Positions 1 to 6,800 of a DNA stretch of 7,074 nucleotides are shown piece by piece. Numbering within the stretch: the stretch's first letter is position 1; every line of letters starts with the position of its first letter. Source of the DNA: JAFGHJ01 sp964523975 (GTDB lineage: Bacteria; Hydrothermota; UBA3072); assembly GCA_964523975.1 (NCBI GenBank), contig CAZGBM010000084.1, positions 1-7,074 on the forward strand. Reading direction: 5' to 3'. The notes beneath the pieces were generated by a model, which worked only from the letters and a program-made list of their open reading frames with translations, had not been told where the DNA came from and did no database searches. A program made the translations under genes and the position numbers.

Positions 1-727
1 CTTTTATTATCCCCGTTGCGTTTGAAACCCAGTTTATTCCTTTACATTTAAGATTTTCAAGCCTTCTTAATTTATTTAAACCGATTTTCGCGGAAAGATT
101 AAAAAGAGTATCTATTGTGTAAACACCCCAACGGCCTATAAGATAAGGATTATCTTCTTTTTTAGGGGTAGAAATAAAGGCTTTTTCATAACCGGCTTCC
201 CCGGCTAATTGCCACTCATCGCTCCTTATCCTACCAAACGGATAGGATAAATACCTCACCTCCTCCCCTATTTTATCGGATATAACTTCAAAAGAAGTTC
301 TCATATCTCTCTTTATTAAATCTACCGGACTGCGTGAATAATCGGGATGGAGATGTGAATGAGAACCTATCGCGATACCATATTTATGCATTTCCTTAAT
401 TTTATTCCAGGAAAGATGTGTAAACGATTTTCCCAAAGTAACATCCCATTCGTTTTTCTTTCCCGAAAATCCGGAAACGACAAAAACAATAGCGGGGATA
501 CCCTCCTCCTGAAGAACAGGAAAAGCAAATTCATATAAGTCGACAAACCCGTCGTCAAATGTAAGTAAAATCCCCGAATCCGAGTCGAAAAATTCATCGG
601 GACGAAGAAATTTTATGCCCTTACTTTTTATGAATTTTATATGTTTTTTAAAAACATTCGGAAAAACAATCGAACCGTAAGGTGAGAAAGTTTTAGATAT
701 ATTATGGTAGAGAAGGATCGACTTCAT
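1..727 (-). CDS. Polysaccharide deacetylase, NodB domain (3' end beyond window)
   Basis: This is a metal-dependent sugar N- or O-deacetylase of the NodB/carbohydrate esterase 4 fold; the first 242 codons are visible and the frame is open to the left edge. The three NodB landmarks are present: TFDDG at residues 56-60 with the Asp pair D58/D59, the metal-binding HSHLH at 123-127, and SYPFG at 161-165. The N-terminus (LLYHNIS, residues 5-11) matches the usual opening of this group. There is no signal peptide or membrane segment, so it probably acts in the cytoplasm, for example on a lipid-linked sugar, rather than on exported wall polymer. The chosen ATG overlaps the end of the upstream glycosyltransferase by 26 nt and has no Shine-Dalgarno site, suggesting translational coupling. 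The substrate cannot be read from the sequence. Confidence 0.9.
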   Translation of the reverse strand, partial: MKSILLYHNISKTFSPYGSIVFPNVFKKHIKFIKSKGIKFLRPDEFFDSDSGILLTFDDGFVDLYEFAFPVLQEEGIPAIVFVVSGFSGKKNEWDVTLGKSFTHLSWNKIKEMHKYGIAIGSHSHLHPDYSRSPVDLIKRDMRTSFEVISDKIGEEVRYLSYPFGRIRSDEWQLAGEAGYEKAFISTPKKEDNPYLIGRWGVYTIDTLFNLSAKIGLNKLRRLENLKCKGINWVSNATGIIK

Positions 728-1790
728 AATAGAAATCCATAATATCTTTTGCTACTACATCCCATGAGTACTTCACGACCGTTCTAAGTCCTCCCTTAAC
801 CAGAGTTTCACGCATATTCTTATTCTTCAAAAGAGTTATAATTTTATCAGCTATCTCCTTTGAATTTCCCGGAGAAATAAGCAATCCATTATTTCCGTCT
901 TCTATAACACACCTATAACCAGGTATACTTGAAGCAATTACTGGAGTCTCTGTAGCCATAGCCTCTAATAACACAATTCCAAAACTCTCTCCGCTAATAG
1001 CCGGGGATACAAAAACCGAGGCTCTGCTGAAAATTTTGGGTAAATCCGAAGGCGCCACAAAACCTAAAAATCTAATGAAATCCTTAACTTCAGAAGGGAT
1101 ATCCAATCTCATTCCTTTATAACCTCCTCCGACTACAGTAAGTTGTGCTTGAGGGATCTCACGCTTTATAAGAGGCAGCGCATTAACCAAAAACTGTAAT
1201 CCTTTTCTCGGTTCTATCCTTCCAACAAATAAAATTTCAAAAGGATTTTTCTCTTCTCCGCAAGCTCTGAATCTGTTGATGTCGACACCATTAGGAATTA
1301 TGCGGTAATCGTCCGGAAAGTATTTCCGAATAGAATCTCGAGCGGTAGCCGAAACGGCAATTTTGCCATCGATTTTTTCGAAATAATGTTTCAAATAATT
1401 CTTGAAAATTTTATATAAATTAGAAGAGTCAAAAGTAGGATGAAAAGTAAAAATGTTTGTTTTTCTCAAAACTTTTAGTGAAAGAAGAGGCAAAGTGGGA
1501 GCAATGATACCATGAATGTGAATAACATCATAATTATTCACAATATCAGAAAGAGAAGATAGATTTACCCAACCCGTAACTCTCGCGTTTGACTGGTTCA
1601 TCGGAATCACCATCGATTTACCCAGACGAACAACTCTCCTCTCATCAGGCTTCAAACTTCCTTCTATATTGGCAGTAAGTATGGAAACCTCGTGCCCCAT
1701 ATTCTCAAACTCGTTGGCCAGATGGTATATATGTTCAGTAACTCCGCCGATATGAGGATAATAAAAATCCGAAACAAAAAGAATTTTCAT
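702..1790 (-). CDS. GT4 glycosyltransferase, PimA-like
   Basis: This 362-residue protein is a GT-B fold, retaining glycosyltransferase of family GT4. The acceptor-side N-terminal domain has the GGV loop at 15-17, DVIHIHG at 88-94 and TFH at 115-117. The nucleotide-sugar domain has IPNGVD at 165-170, FVGRIEPRKG at 188-197 (R191 and K196 at the expected diphosphate-binding places) and the EX7E motif GESFGIVLLEAMA with E268 and E276. From memory of the family, the TFH and RKG segments, the GESFGIV(L/V)(L/V)EAMA block and a C-terminal WDVVAKDIM segment closely resemble mycobacterial PimA, which puts mannose on phosphatidylinositol at the inner membrane face. Donor and acceptor here remain unproven. 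The gene follows the acyltransferase after 57 nt, the only gap in the operon, and no clear Shine-Dalgarno site precedes the ATG. The start is nevertheless supported by the typical MKILFVSDFYYP opening. Confidence 0.93.
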   Translation of the reverse strand: MKILFVSDFYYPHIGGVTEHIYHLANEFENMGHEVSILTANIEGSLKPDERRVVRLGKSMVIPMNQSNARVTGWVNLSSLSDIVNNYDVIHIHGIIAPTLPLLSLKVLRKTNIFTFHPTFDSSNLYKIFKNYLKHYFEKIDGKIAVSATARDSIRKYFPDDYRIIPNGVDINRFRACGEEKNPFEILFVGRIEPRKGLQFLVNALPLIKREIPQAQLTVVGGGYKGMRLDIPSEVKDFIRFLGFVAPSDLPKIFSRASVFVSPAISGESFGIVLLEAMATETPVIASSIPGYRCVIEDGNNGLLISPGNSKEIADKIITLLKNKNMRETLVKGGLRTVVKYSWDVVAKDIMDFYYEVDPSLP

Positions 1791-1847
1791 ATTTTACTAC
1801 TTATATTTTGGAAATATTTTACCCGCAAAATCTCTATCTTAATTATC

Positions 1848-2705
1848 TCAACCAGCATTACTTTCCTTCCATATTTTTTGGAAAACAAACCATTGCAAAG
1901 GGTACATCTTAATACCTTCTTCTAACAGATGTATAACCTCCATTAACATTTCATCAACAGAATCAAAATCTTCAGGATAAAGAGGTTTAAAAATAGTACC
2001 CAAATATCGGGGAGAAGAAGGATCAAGCGCCAGAACTCCCACCAAGATAGGCGCACCTGTCTTTTTCGAAAGAAAAGCCGTACCTTTTGGAATAGATGCT
2101 TTACGGCCAAAAAATTCACTTGTCATTCCTGAATCCATGATGTCTCTGTCCCCAATCAATACGACTATCTTGTTATTTTTCAACACTCTCATCAGCTTGA
2201 ATGGTAATGTTCTGCTCTCAAGAGGCAAAAATTTGCTTCCAAAATGACCTCTATAATGCTTATAAAATCTAAAAAAATCGAGCCCAGGCCCTTTGGTTTC
2301 CGCAACGGAATAGAGAGGAAAACCCAAACTCGCAAGATAAATACCTGCCAATTCCATACCTCCTATATGGCAAGAGACAATAATTAAACCCTTTCCCTTA
2401 TCTAATTCTTTCTCAATCAAATGTTCTCCCTCAAGCTTAATCATTGAATTCATATATGACTTACTCATATTGGGGACATTAAGAATATCACTGTAAACTC
2501 TCATAAAATTGACAAAAACATTCTTTACGTCTTTTTTTCCGGCTTTACCCAGAACAGCAGTTAAATTTTCTCTTATGATTTTTCTCCTTCCTTTGGCGAG
2601 ATAAAACCATAAATTCCCGGATATAATTGCCAAAAACTCCCGGAAAAAGTCGGGAGCAAATCGCAAAAACTGTGTCATAAAGAGCATAAAGATTTTTTTC
2701 ATCAT
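1848..2705 (-). CDS. HtrB/LpxL-superfamily acyltransferase, PatA-like
   Basis: This 285-residue membrane-associated acyltransferase should transfer an acyl chain onto a lipid or glycolipid. The catalytic HX4E motif is SCHIGGMELAG, with H113 and E118. A second block has DRD at 186-188, FFGR at 198-201 and IPKGTAFL at 205-212, and the C-terminus carries PLQWFVFQKIWK (269-280), the family's usual Gln/Trp-rich end. The N-terminal 35 residues are hydrophobic and could anchor it to the membrane. The DRD...FFG arrangement looks more like phosphatidylinositol-mannoside acyltransferase (PatA) than E. coli LpxL, as I recall those proteins. The PimA-like gene immediately downstream fits that reading. 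A lipid A acyltransferase remains possible, although no lpx gene is in view. The start overlaps the dut stop in a TAATG junction, so translation is probably coupled. A second ATG follows directly and could equally be used. Confidence 0.88.
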   Translation of the reverse strand: MMKKIFMLFMTQFLRFAPDFFREFLAIISGNLWFYLAKGRRKIIRENLTAVLGKAGKKDVKNVFVNFMRVYSDILNVPNMSKSYMNSMIKLEGEHLIEKELDKGKGLIIVSCHIGGMELAGIYLASLGFPLYSVAETKGPGLDFFRFYKHYRGHFGSKFLPLESRTLPFKLMRVLKNNKIVVLIGDRDIMDSGMTSEFFGRKASIPKGTAFLSKKTGAPILVGVLALDPSSPRYLGTIFKPLYPEDFDSVDEMLMEVIHLLEEGIKMYPLQWFVFQKIWKESNAG

Positions 2706-3139
2706 TAGTAATCCGTAGAACCGAAACCTCCCTCCTCCCTTTTTGTCGGGGCAAGCTCCTTTACCTCTTTTAAAATTACCCTCTCGGCTTTAGAAATAAT
2801 TAACTGCGCTATTCTATTTCCTTTTTTAATCTCAAAATTTTCCTTGCCTAAATTGAAAAGAATAACTTTAATCTCACCCCTATAATCGGAATCTATAGTA
2901 CCCGGGGAATTTAAAACACCGATTCCAAACTTCGAGGCAAGTCCGCTTCTCGCTCTAACTTCACCCTCATAACCGGGAGGAATCTCAACAGCAATACCTG
3001 TACTAATAGTTTTGAAATCACCGGGGGCTAAAACACAATCTTCCGAAGCATAAAGGTCAAGTCCGGAACTGCCTACGGTCTGATAACAAGGTAAAGGTAA
3101 AGTTTCATCCAGTCTTTTTACGTTTATTGTTAAAGACAT
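2705..3139 (-). CDS. dut: Deoxyuridine 5'-triphosphate nucleotidohydrolase (dUTPase)
   Basis: This cytoplasmic enzyme hydrolyses dUTP to dUMP and pyrophosphate, keeping uracil out of DNA and feeding dTMP synthesis. It is the trimeric, all-beta family, 144 residues long, which is the normal size. All five signature motifs are present in order: GSSGLDLYA (23-31), RSGLA (64-68), GTIDSDYRGEI (80-90, with D83 as the likely water-activating Asp and Y86 stacking on the base), GNRIAQLII (107-115) and GGFGSTDY (137-144). The last motif closes the protein directly with DY instead of the common Gly and short tail. The start lies 35 nt inside the end of the upstream aminotransferase gene, behind an internal ribosome site. 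The N-terminus INVKRLDETLPLP is typical of complete dUTPases, so the overlap appears real. Confidence 0.97.
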   Translation of the reverse strand: MSLTINVKRLDETLPLPCYQTVGSSGLDLYASEDCVLAPGDFKTISTGIAVEIPPGYEGEVRARSGLASKFGIGVLNSPGTIDSDYRGEIKVILFNLGKENFEIKKGNRIAQLIISKAERVILKEVKELAPTKREEGGFGSTDY

Positions 3140-4310
3140 TTATTCCTTCTCGTAAAATATCCAGCGCATCACGAAGATGTTCTTCTTTAAGGACAAAAGC
3201 TATTCTCGCCTCATTTACACCTTCAGTTGGCATAGCATAACAACCGTCGGCGGGCGTAATCATTGTGGTTTTTCCGTCTTTTCTGAAATCGGTCAACATC
3301 CACTTGATGAACTCTCCGCTGCTTTCCACAGGAAGTTTCACAATGGTATAAAAAGCTCCTTCGATCTTCTTCGAAACAATGTCTTTTGTTTTTTCGAGTT
3401 CCCGAAAAGCGACATTTCTCCTGTGCTGGTATTCTTTAACCATATCAGACATAAAACTTTTTCTGTTTATAAAGCCCGCCAAAGCCGCATGTTGTTCGAT
3501 AGTAGGAGCACAAAGTCTTGCCATACCGAACTTTAGAAGAACTTCGTATAAATCTTTGTTCCTTGTAACCACATATCCGATTCTAGCTCCACAGGCAGAA
3601 AACTTCTTCGATATAGAATCGGCCACTACAATTTTTCCAGAAGGGTACTCAAACTCTAAAAAGGTATGAGGTATCCTTCCGTCGAAAACGATCTCCCTGT
3701 AAGTTTCATCCGAAAGTAGCCACAAATCCTTCTTTAGTGCAATATCGACTATTGTTTTCATTTCCCCCTGAGTTAAAACCGTACCGGTAGGATTATTTGG
3801 CGAACAAATAAGAATTGCTCTGGTTTTTTCCGTTACTAAAGATTCTATAACTTCCCTCGGAGGGAGATGAAAGCCGTTATCCATCGAAGTTACAATTGGT
3901 TTTAGCTTACATCCGGAAATCGAAACAAAAGGATTATAATTACTATAAAAAGGTTCCGGAGTCAATATTTCATCCCCGGGATCAAGAGTTGCCAGCATCA
4001 AAAACAACACGGCTTCGCTGCCACCCGTAGTTATAAAAACTTCATCGGGATGTATCCGAAGAGAAAAATCCTCATTCAGATAGTCGGCAATCGCCCCTCT
4101 TAACTCGGAAATTCCCTGGGATGGATTATAAGCAAGAATATCTTCATTAAAATTACGTATGGCATCTAAAACCACCCGGGGTGTCTTTATATCCGGCTGC
4201 CCTATATTCAAATGATAAACGTGTACACCCTCACTCCTCGCCTTATCTGCATAGTGCATAAGTTTTCTTATTGAGGACTTTGGGGTTTTTTTACCTCTTT
4301 CCGAAATCAT
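3105..4310 (-). CDS. PLP-dependent aminotransferase, class I (fold type I)
   Basis: This 401-residue protein is a cytoplasmic aminotransferase of the aspartate aminotransferase superfamily. The active site is complete: the arm residue Y61 in AYNPSQG (which should contact PLP phosphate of the partner subunit), phosphate-binding GGS at 96-98, SPNNPTG at 170-176 (N173), DETY at 201-204 (D201 pairs with the PLP ring nitrogen), SISKKFSACGARIGY at 232-246 with K235 as the Schiff-base lysine and R243 for phosphate, and R369 in NEARIAFV as the likely substrate-carboxylate arginine. The N-terminal NIGQPDIKTP is typical of a broad group annotated as aspartate-type aminotransferases; the amino-acid substrate cannot be assigned. 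The start overlaps the upstream stop in an ATGA junction behind a good ribosome site. The end overlaps dut by 35 nt, giving a short basic tail, NNKRKKTG. It is homologous over its length to the degenerate protein encoded just upstream. Confidence 0.94.
   Translation of the reverse strand: MISERGKKTPKSSIRKLMHYADKARSEGVHVYHLNIGQPDIKTPRVVLDAIRNFNEDILAYNPSQGISELRGAIADYLNEDFSLRIHPDEVFITTGGSEAVLFLMLATLDPGDEILTPEPFYSNYNPFVSISGCKLKPIVTSMDNGFHLPPREVIESLVTEKTRAILICSPNNPTGTVLTQGEMKTIVDIALKKDLWLLSDETYREIVFDGRIPHTFLEFEYPSGKIVVADSISKKFSACGARIGYVVTRNKDLYEVLLKFGMARLCAPTIEQHAALAGFINRKSFMSDMVKEYQHRRNVAFRELEKTKDIVSKKIEGAFYTIVKLPVESSGEFIKWMLTDFRKDGKTTMITPADGCYAMPTEGVNEARIAFVLKEEHLRDALDILREGINVFNNKRKKTG
3144..3148 (-). 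promoter_or_regulatory. Ribosome binding site of dut inside the aminotransferase gene
   Basis: AAGGA stands 4 nt before the dut ATG, within the codons for Arg-Glu-Gly near the aminotransferase C-terminus. It supports the dut start that creates the 35-nt gene overlap. The spacing is on the short side. Confidence 0.6.
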
Positions 4311-5476
4311 TGTTCAGCTCCTTTTGCCGCCACCAGCCCAAGATACCTGTCAAGAGCATCCTGCAATATATCAAGACCTTCTTCAAGAATCTCGGGATTA
4401 AGATAACGATAATCAATTAAAATTTCTCCTTCATCTTCATACTCGGCAGAGTGGAAAAAAACCGAGGGTGCCACAAATACAGTTTTTCTATCCCTATTAT
4501 ATTCGCACAACAGCCATTCTACAAACGTATCTGCGTTTGGCACCGGAAGCTTCAAGAAAATCGACGAAACATTATTCGAATATGCAACCGAAACATCCGC
4601 TCTACTATTAAGAAAATTCCGGATAACGGTTCTGTTCTGTTCTATCTCCTCAAATCGAGTACGTATTATGCCGGCAGAATTCTCGATGAAATAGTCGACC
4701 AGAGAAAGCTCATATGGAGTTATCGGGAATAAATCCCTGGCTATCAATTCGATCTTAGCAGATAACGTCGCATGAAAAACAATCATCGTTAAATCTCCCA
4801 GAGAAAAATCTCTTAAAAAATTATTTATTCTTATAACCCTTTCATTATTGAGAGAAATATCTCTCAAAAAGACTGAATTTTTGGCGTCTTTGACCAAATG
4901 ACCGAGAGTTTCATCGACAACTAAAAACAACTGATAATTCCTCGAGATAAAAAGCATTCTTTCAAGACTTTCCCGCGGGTATATGATACTTCCCGAAAAA
5001 GCGGGCTCGGAGAAATAAAACAATTTGGTTCTGGGTGTGAGGGTATCTTCCACATCTCTCCGTAAAGGAAGGTCAAAATCCTCTGCGGGATTGGTTTCTA
5101 TAATTTTAGTTCCCAGCGAAAGAATGTCGGCATACTGTTTTATAAAATAAGGAACGGGGGCAGGAGTTAATATCTCATCTCCAACATCACTCGTTGTGAA
5201 TAGAATCAAATAATACGCAGAAAAACTATTGGGAAGGATTAATAACTTGTAATCATCCGATATTCCAAAGTAGGATTTAAGCTTTTTTACGACTTCTTCT
5301 TCCGTAATAGGACGTACATTATTTAAATGATGTACATTAATTGGGTCGACGGCAAAAAGATTTATAACCTGAACATTACGGTTTATAAAATAAGAAAACC
5401 TCTCCCGATAAGAATTAAAGAGAAATGAATCGTATAAGGAAAATCTTCTCGAATTATAAACATCACCAGGAAACAT
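4307..5476 (-). CDS. Degenerate aminotransferase-like protein, probably without PLP chemistry
   Basis: The 389 residues align by eye along most of their length with the aminotransferase encoded next. Examples are VGDEILTPAP (98-107, against PGDEILTPEP), VVDETL (186-191), and FLKLPVPNADTFVEWLL (307-323), which matches the partner's TIVKLPVESSGEFIKWML. Active-site positions are nevertheless lost. The phosphate-loop TGGSEA becomes PNSFSA (82-87), SPNNPTG becomes SEPAFSG (156-162), and DETY becomes DETL, which keeps D188. The Schiff-base lysine position is R222 in FLRDFSLG, the phosphate-binding Arg of the SKKF block is gone, and the carboxylate Arg aligns with L353. About 18 residues around the YNPSQG arm are missing. 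It should not form an internal aldimine with PLP. The frame is intact, with a GGGAG ribosome site 9 nt before the ATG, a 14-nt overlap with the M16 gene and a 4-nt overlap with the next gene, which argues against decay. A regulatory or structural partner of the active paralogue is an inference; another enzymatic role is not excluded. Confidence 0.85.
   Translation of the reverse strand: MFPGDVYNSRRFSLYDSFLFNSYRERFSYFINRNVQVINLFAVDPINVHHLNNVRPITEEEVVKKLKSYFGISDDYKLLILPNSFSAYYLILFTTSDVGDEILTPAPVPYFIKQYADILSLGTKIIETNPAEDFDLPLRRDVEDTLTPRTKLFYFSEPAFSGSIIYPRESLERMLFISRNYQLFLVVDETLGHLVKDAKNSVFLRDISLNNERVIRINNFLRDFSLGDLTMIVFHATLSAKIELIARDLFPITPYELSLVDYFIENSAGIIRTRFEEIEQNRTVIRNFLNSRADVSVAYSNNVSSIFLKLPVPNADTFVEWLLCEYNRDRKTVFVAPSVFFHSAEYEDEGEILIDYRYLNPEILEEGLDILQDALDRYLGLVAAKGAEQ
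4318..4323 (-). promoter_or_regulatory. Ribosome binding site of the aminotransferase
   Basis: AAGGAG lies 7 nt before the ATG at 4310 and inside the end of the preceding gene. It is the best Shine-Dalgarno sequence in the window. It fixes this start and shows that the host uses SD-led initiation, which makes the SD-less start of the M16 gene stand out. Confidence 0.75.
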
Positions 5477-6704
5477 TATTGTCTTCTCCCAAAACTGTCA
5501 GAACAAAGTTTTCCGGCTTCAGGTAAAGTTCTACTGTGGTCCTGATCTCATCCATAGATACTTTTTCGATTTTCTTCAAAAGATCGGACACGAAAGAACG
5601 TTCCCCTTTATAGATTTCTTCTTTTACGTTTCTTTCCATTCTGTTACCACAACTTTCCAGTGAAATTACAACATTACCTCTGAGTCTCTCTTTCGAAGAT
5701 TCAACTTCCTCTTCCGTAAAATCAAGAGAACTCAATAAATCTCGCGTTGCATTCAAAGCGTCCCGTAGTTTGTTTTCGTCGGTGGAAAAATAGATTCCAA
5801 AAATCCCGGTATCGCTGAAAAATTCGCTGAAAGTCGAAACTTCATACACATAACTAAGGTCCTGTCGCAATCTCTGGAATAAAAGAGAACTCATTCCCGA
5901 ACCGAGAATAGTGCCGGACACGAGAAGAGGAAATCTTAAATCATGATTATATGAAAAAGAAGGGAAAGAAAGCGCAACATATTTATGGTTCAATTCCGAT
6001 TTGGGAATTATATGTATCTTTCTGCTCCTTATGGAAGAAGACTCCCTTTTAAAATTATCGCTTTCTTTTCCTTTAATTTTCTTGCTAACCAGGTCACATA
6101 AATTCTCGTGATTAACTTTTCCGGCAGCAGACACAAAAATTCTCTTTGACGTCCAACTCTTATTCCAGAATTCTACTATGTCTTTACGATTTATACTCCC
6201 GATAGATTCAACATCCCCCAATATCAATCTCGACAGAGGGTTTTCTTCTCCAAAAGTACTTTTAAAAGTGTAATCGAAAAGTAGATCCTCGGGAGAATCA
6301 TTATGCATCTTAATTTCTTGTAAAATAATAGCTCTTTCCCCTTCCAATCCATCTTCCGAAAACCGAGGGTTCTCTACCAGATCAGCAAGAATATCAAATG
6401 CCAAATCGAACTCTTCCGGCAGTACTTGAACATAAAGAGAAGTCCATTCCCTGGAAGTTGAAGCGTTCAAATACCCTCCCTTTGACTCTATAGCAAGAGA
6501 AATTTCTCTTTCACTGCGAGTTTTTGTACCCTTAAAAACCGAGTGTTCGGTAAAATGAGATATACCTGCCTTTTTCTCGTCCTCATCCCTTGACCCAACC
6601 GTTATGAAAATACCAATAACAGCCGAATAGGCTGATGATATGTACTCAGAACATACCGTAACCCCGGAAGGCAAAACACTTTTCTTATAATTATCTTTGC
6701 CCAT
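5463..6704 (-). CDS. M16 family zinc metallopeptidase (processing-peptidase type)
   Basis: This 413-residue protein belongs to the M16B group (B. subtilis YmxG/MlpA and mitochondrial processing peptidase), with the usual length and two alpha/beta halves. The inverted zinc motif HXXEH is HFTEHSVFKGT, with H50, catalytic E53 and H54. The third ligand is probably E130 in ILQEIKM, 76 positions after H54. The C-terminal half has GSGMSSLLFQRLRQDLSYVYEV (268-289), where R280 and Y285 correspond to the R/Y pair that binds substrate in the chamber. No signal peptide is visible, so it should be cytoplasmic and act on peptides or small proteins. The N-terminus, KSVLPSGVTV followed by GIFITVGSRDE, is family-typical and fixes the start at 6704 although no Shine-Dalgarno site is present. 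It is the first gene of the operon, behind a strong promoter whose start point should leave almost no leader. The final codons overlap the next gene by 14 nt. Confidence 0.94.
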   Translation of the reverse strand: MGKDNYKKSVLPSGVTVCSEYISSAYSAVIGIFITVGSRDEDEKKAGISHFTEHSVFKGTKTRSEREISLAIESKGGYLNASTSREWTSLYVQVLPEEFDLAFDILADLVENPRFSEDGLEGERAIILQEIKMHNDSPEDLLFDYTFKSTFGEENPLSRLILGDVESIGSINRKDIVEFWNKSWTSKRIFVSAAGKVNHENLCDLVSKKIKGKESDNFKRESSSIRSRKIHIIPKSELNHKYVALSFPSFSYNHDLRFPLLVSGTILGSGMSSLLFQRLRQDLSYVYEVSTFSEFFSDTGIFGIYFSTDENKLRDALNATRDLLSSLDFTEEEVESSKERLRGNVVISLESCGNRMERNVKEEIYKGERSFVSDLLKKIEKVSMDEIRTTVELYLKPENFVLTVLGEDNNVSW

Positions 6705-6718
6705 AGTTTAATTGTTCA

Positions 6719-6746
6719 ATTATAATAATTCAATAACATATGTCAA
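6719..6746 (-). promoter_or_regulatory. Near-consensus sigma70 promoter of the operon
   Basis: Read on the minus strand, a perfect -35 TTGACA (6741-6746) and a perfect -10 TATAAT (6719-6724) are separated by 16 bp. The -10 ends 14 nt before the M16 ATG, so a start site about 7 nt downstream of it would lie near 6712 and leave a leader of only about 8 nt. This is the only convincing promoter I see in the window, and it probably drives all seven downstream genes. The 13-bp dyad AATTAT-A-ATAATT (6718-6730) overlaps the -10 but is pure A/T and may be chance. Confidence 0.8.
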
Positions 6747-6800
6747 TGGGGATATACAGGCAAAACAATATCTATAATACCATCAATCAAATTTTTTTTG

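Noticed and set aside
367..597. Minus-strand open frame of 76 codons in the deacetylase region
   Set aside because: The other minus frame here encodes the deacetylase, with TFDDG and HSHLH motifs and no stop from 727 to the left edge, so this frame is a shadow.
1692..1925. Plus-strand open frame of 77 codons
   Set aside because: It lies antisense across the glycosyltransferase start and the acyltransferase end, and its product shows no recognisable motif or family-like composition.
2545..2754. Minus-strand open frame of 69 codons across the dut/acyltransferase junction
   Set aside because: It is an alternative frame over two well-supported genes and shows no recognisable features.
3177..3669. 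Two plus-strand open frames (119 and 96 codons) antisense to the aminotransferase
   Set aside because: Both sit wholly inside a gene with a complete aminotransferase active site. Their products are Phe/Ser-rich, as expected from antisense of AT-rich coding DNA, with no motifs.
4451..4732. Plus-strand open frame of 93 codons
   Set aside because: It is antisense to the degenerate aminotransferase gene, whose homology to its neighbour continues unbroken through this stretch.
4307..5476. Pseudogene label for the degenerate aminotransferase
   Set aside because: There is no internal stop or frameshift, length is nearly that of its paralogue, and both ends overlap neighbours tightly. The active-site losses are coordinated substitutions, not random breakage.
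6718..6730. 13-bp palindrome AATTAT-A-ATAATT as a repressor operator over the -10
   Set aside because: It is made only of A and T and includes the TATAAT box, so a dyad arises easily by chance. No second copy was seen.
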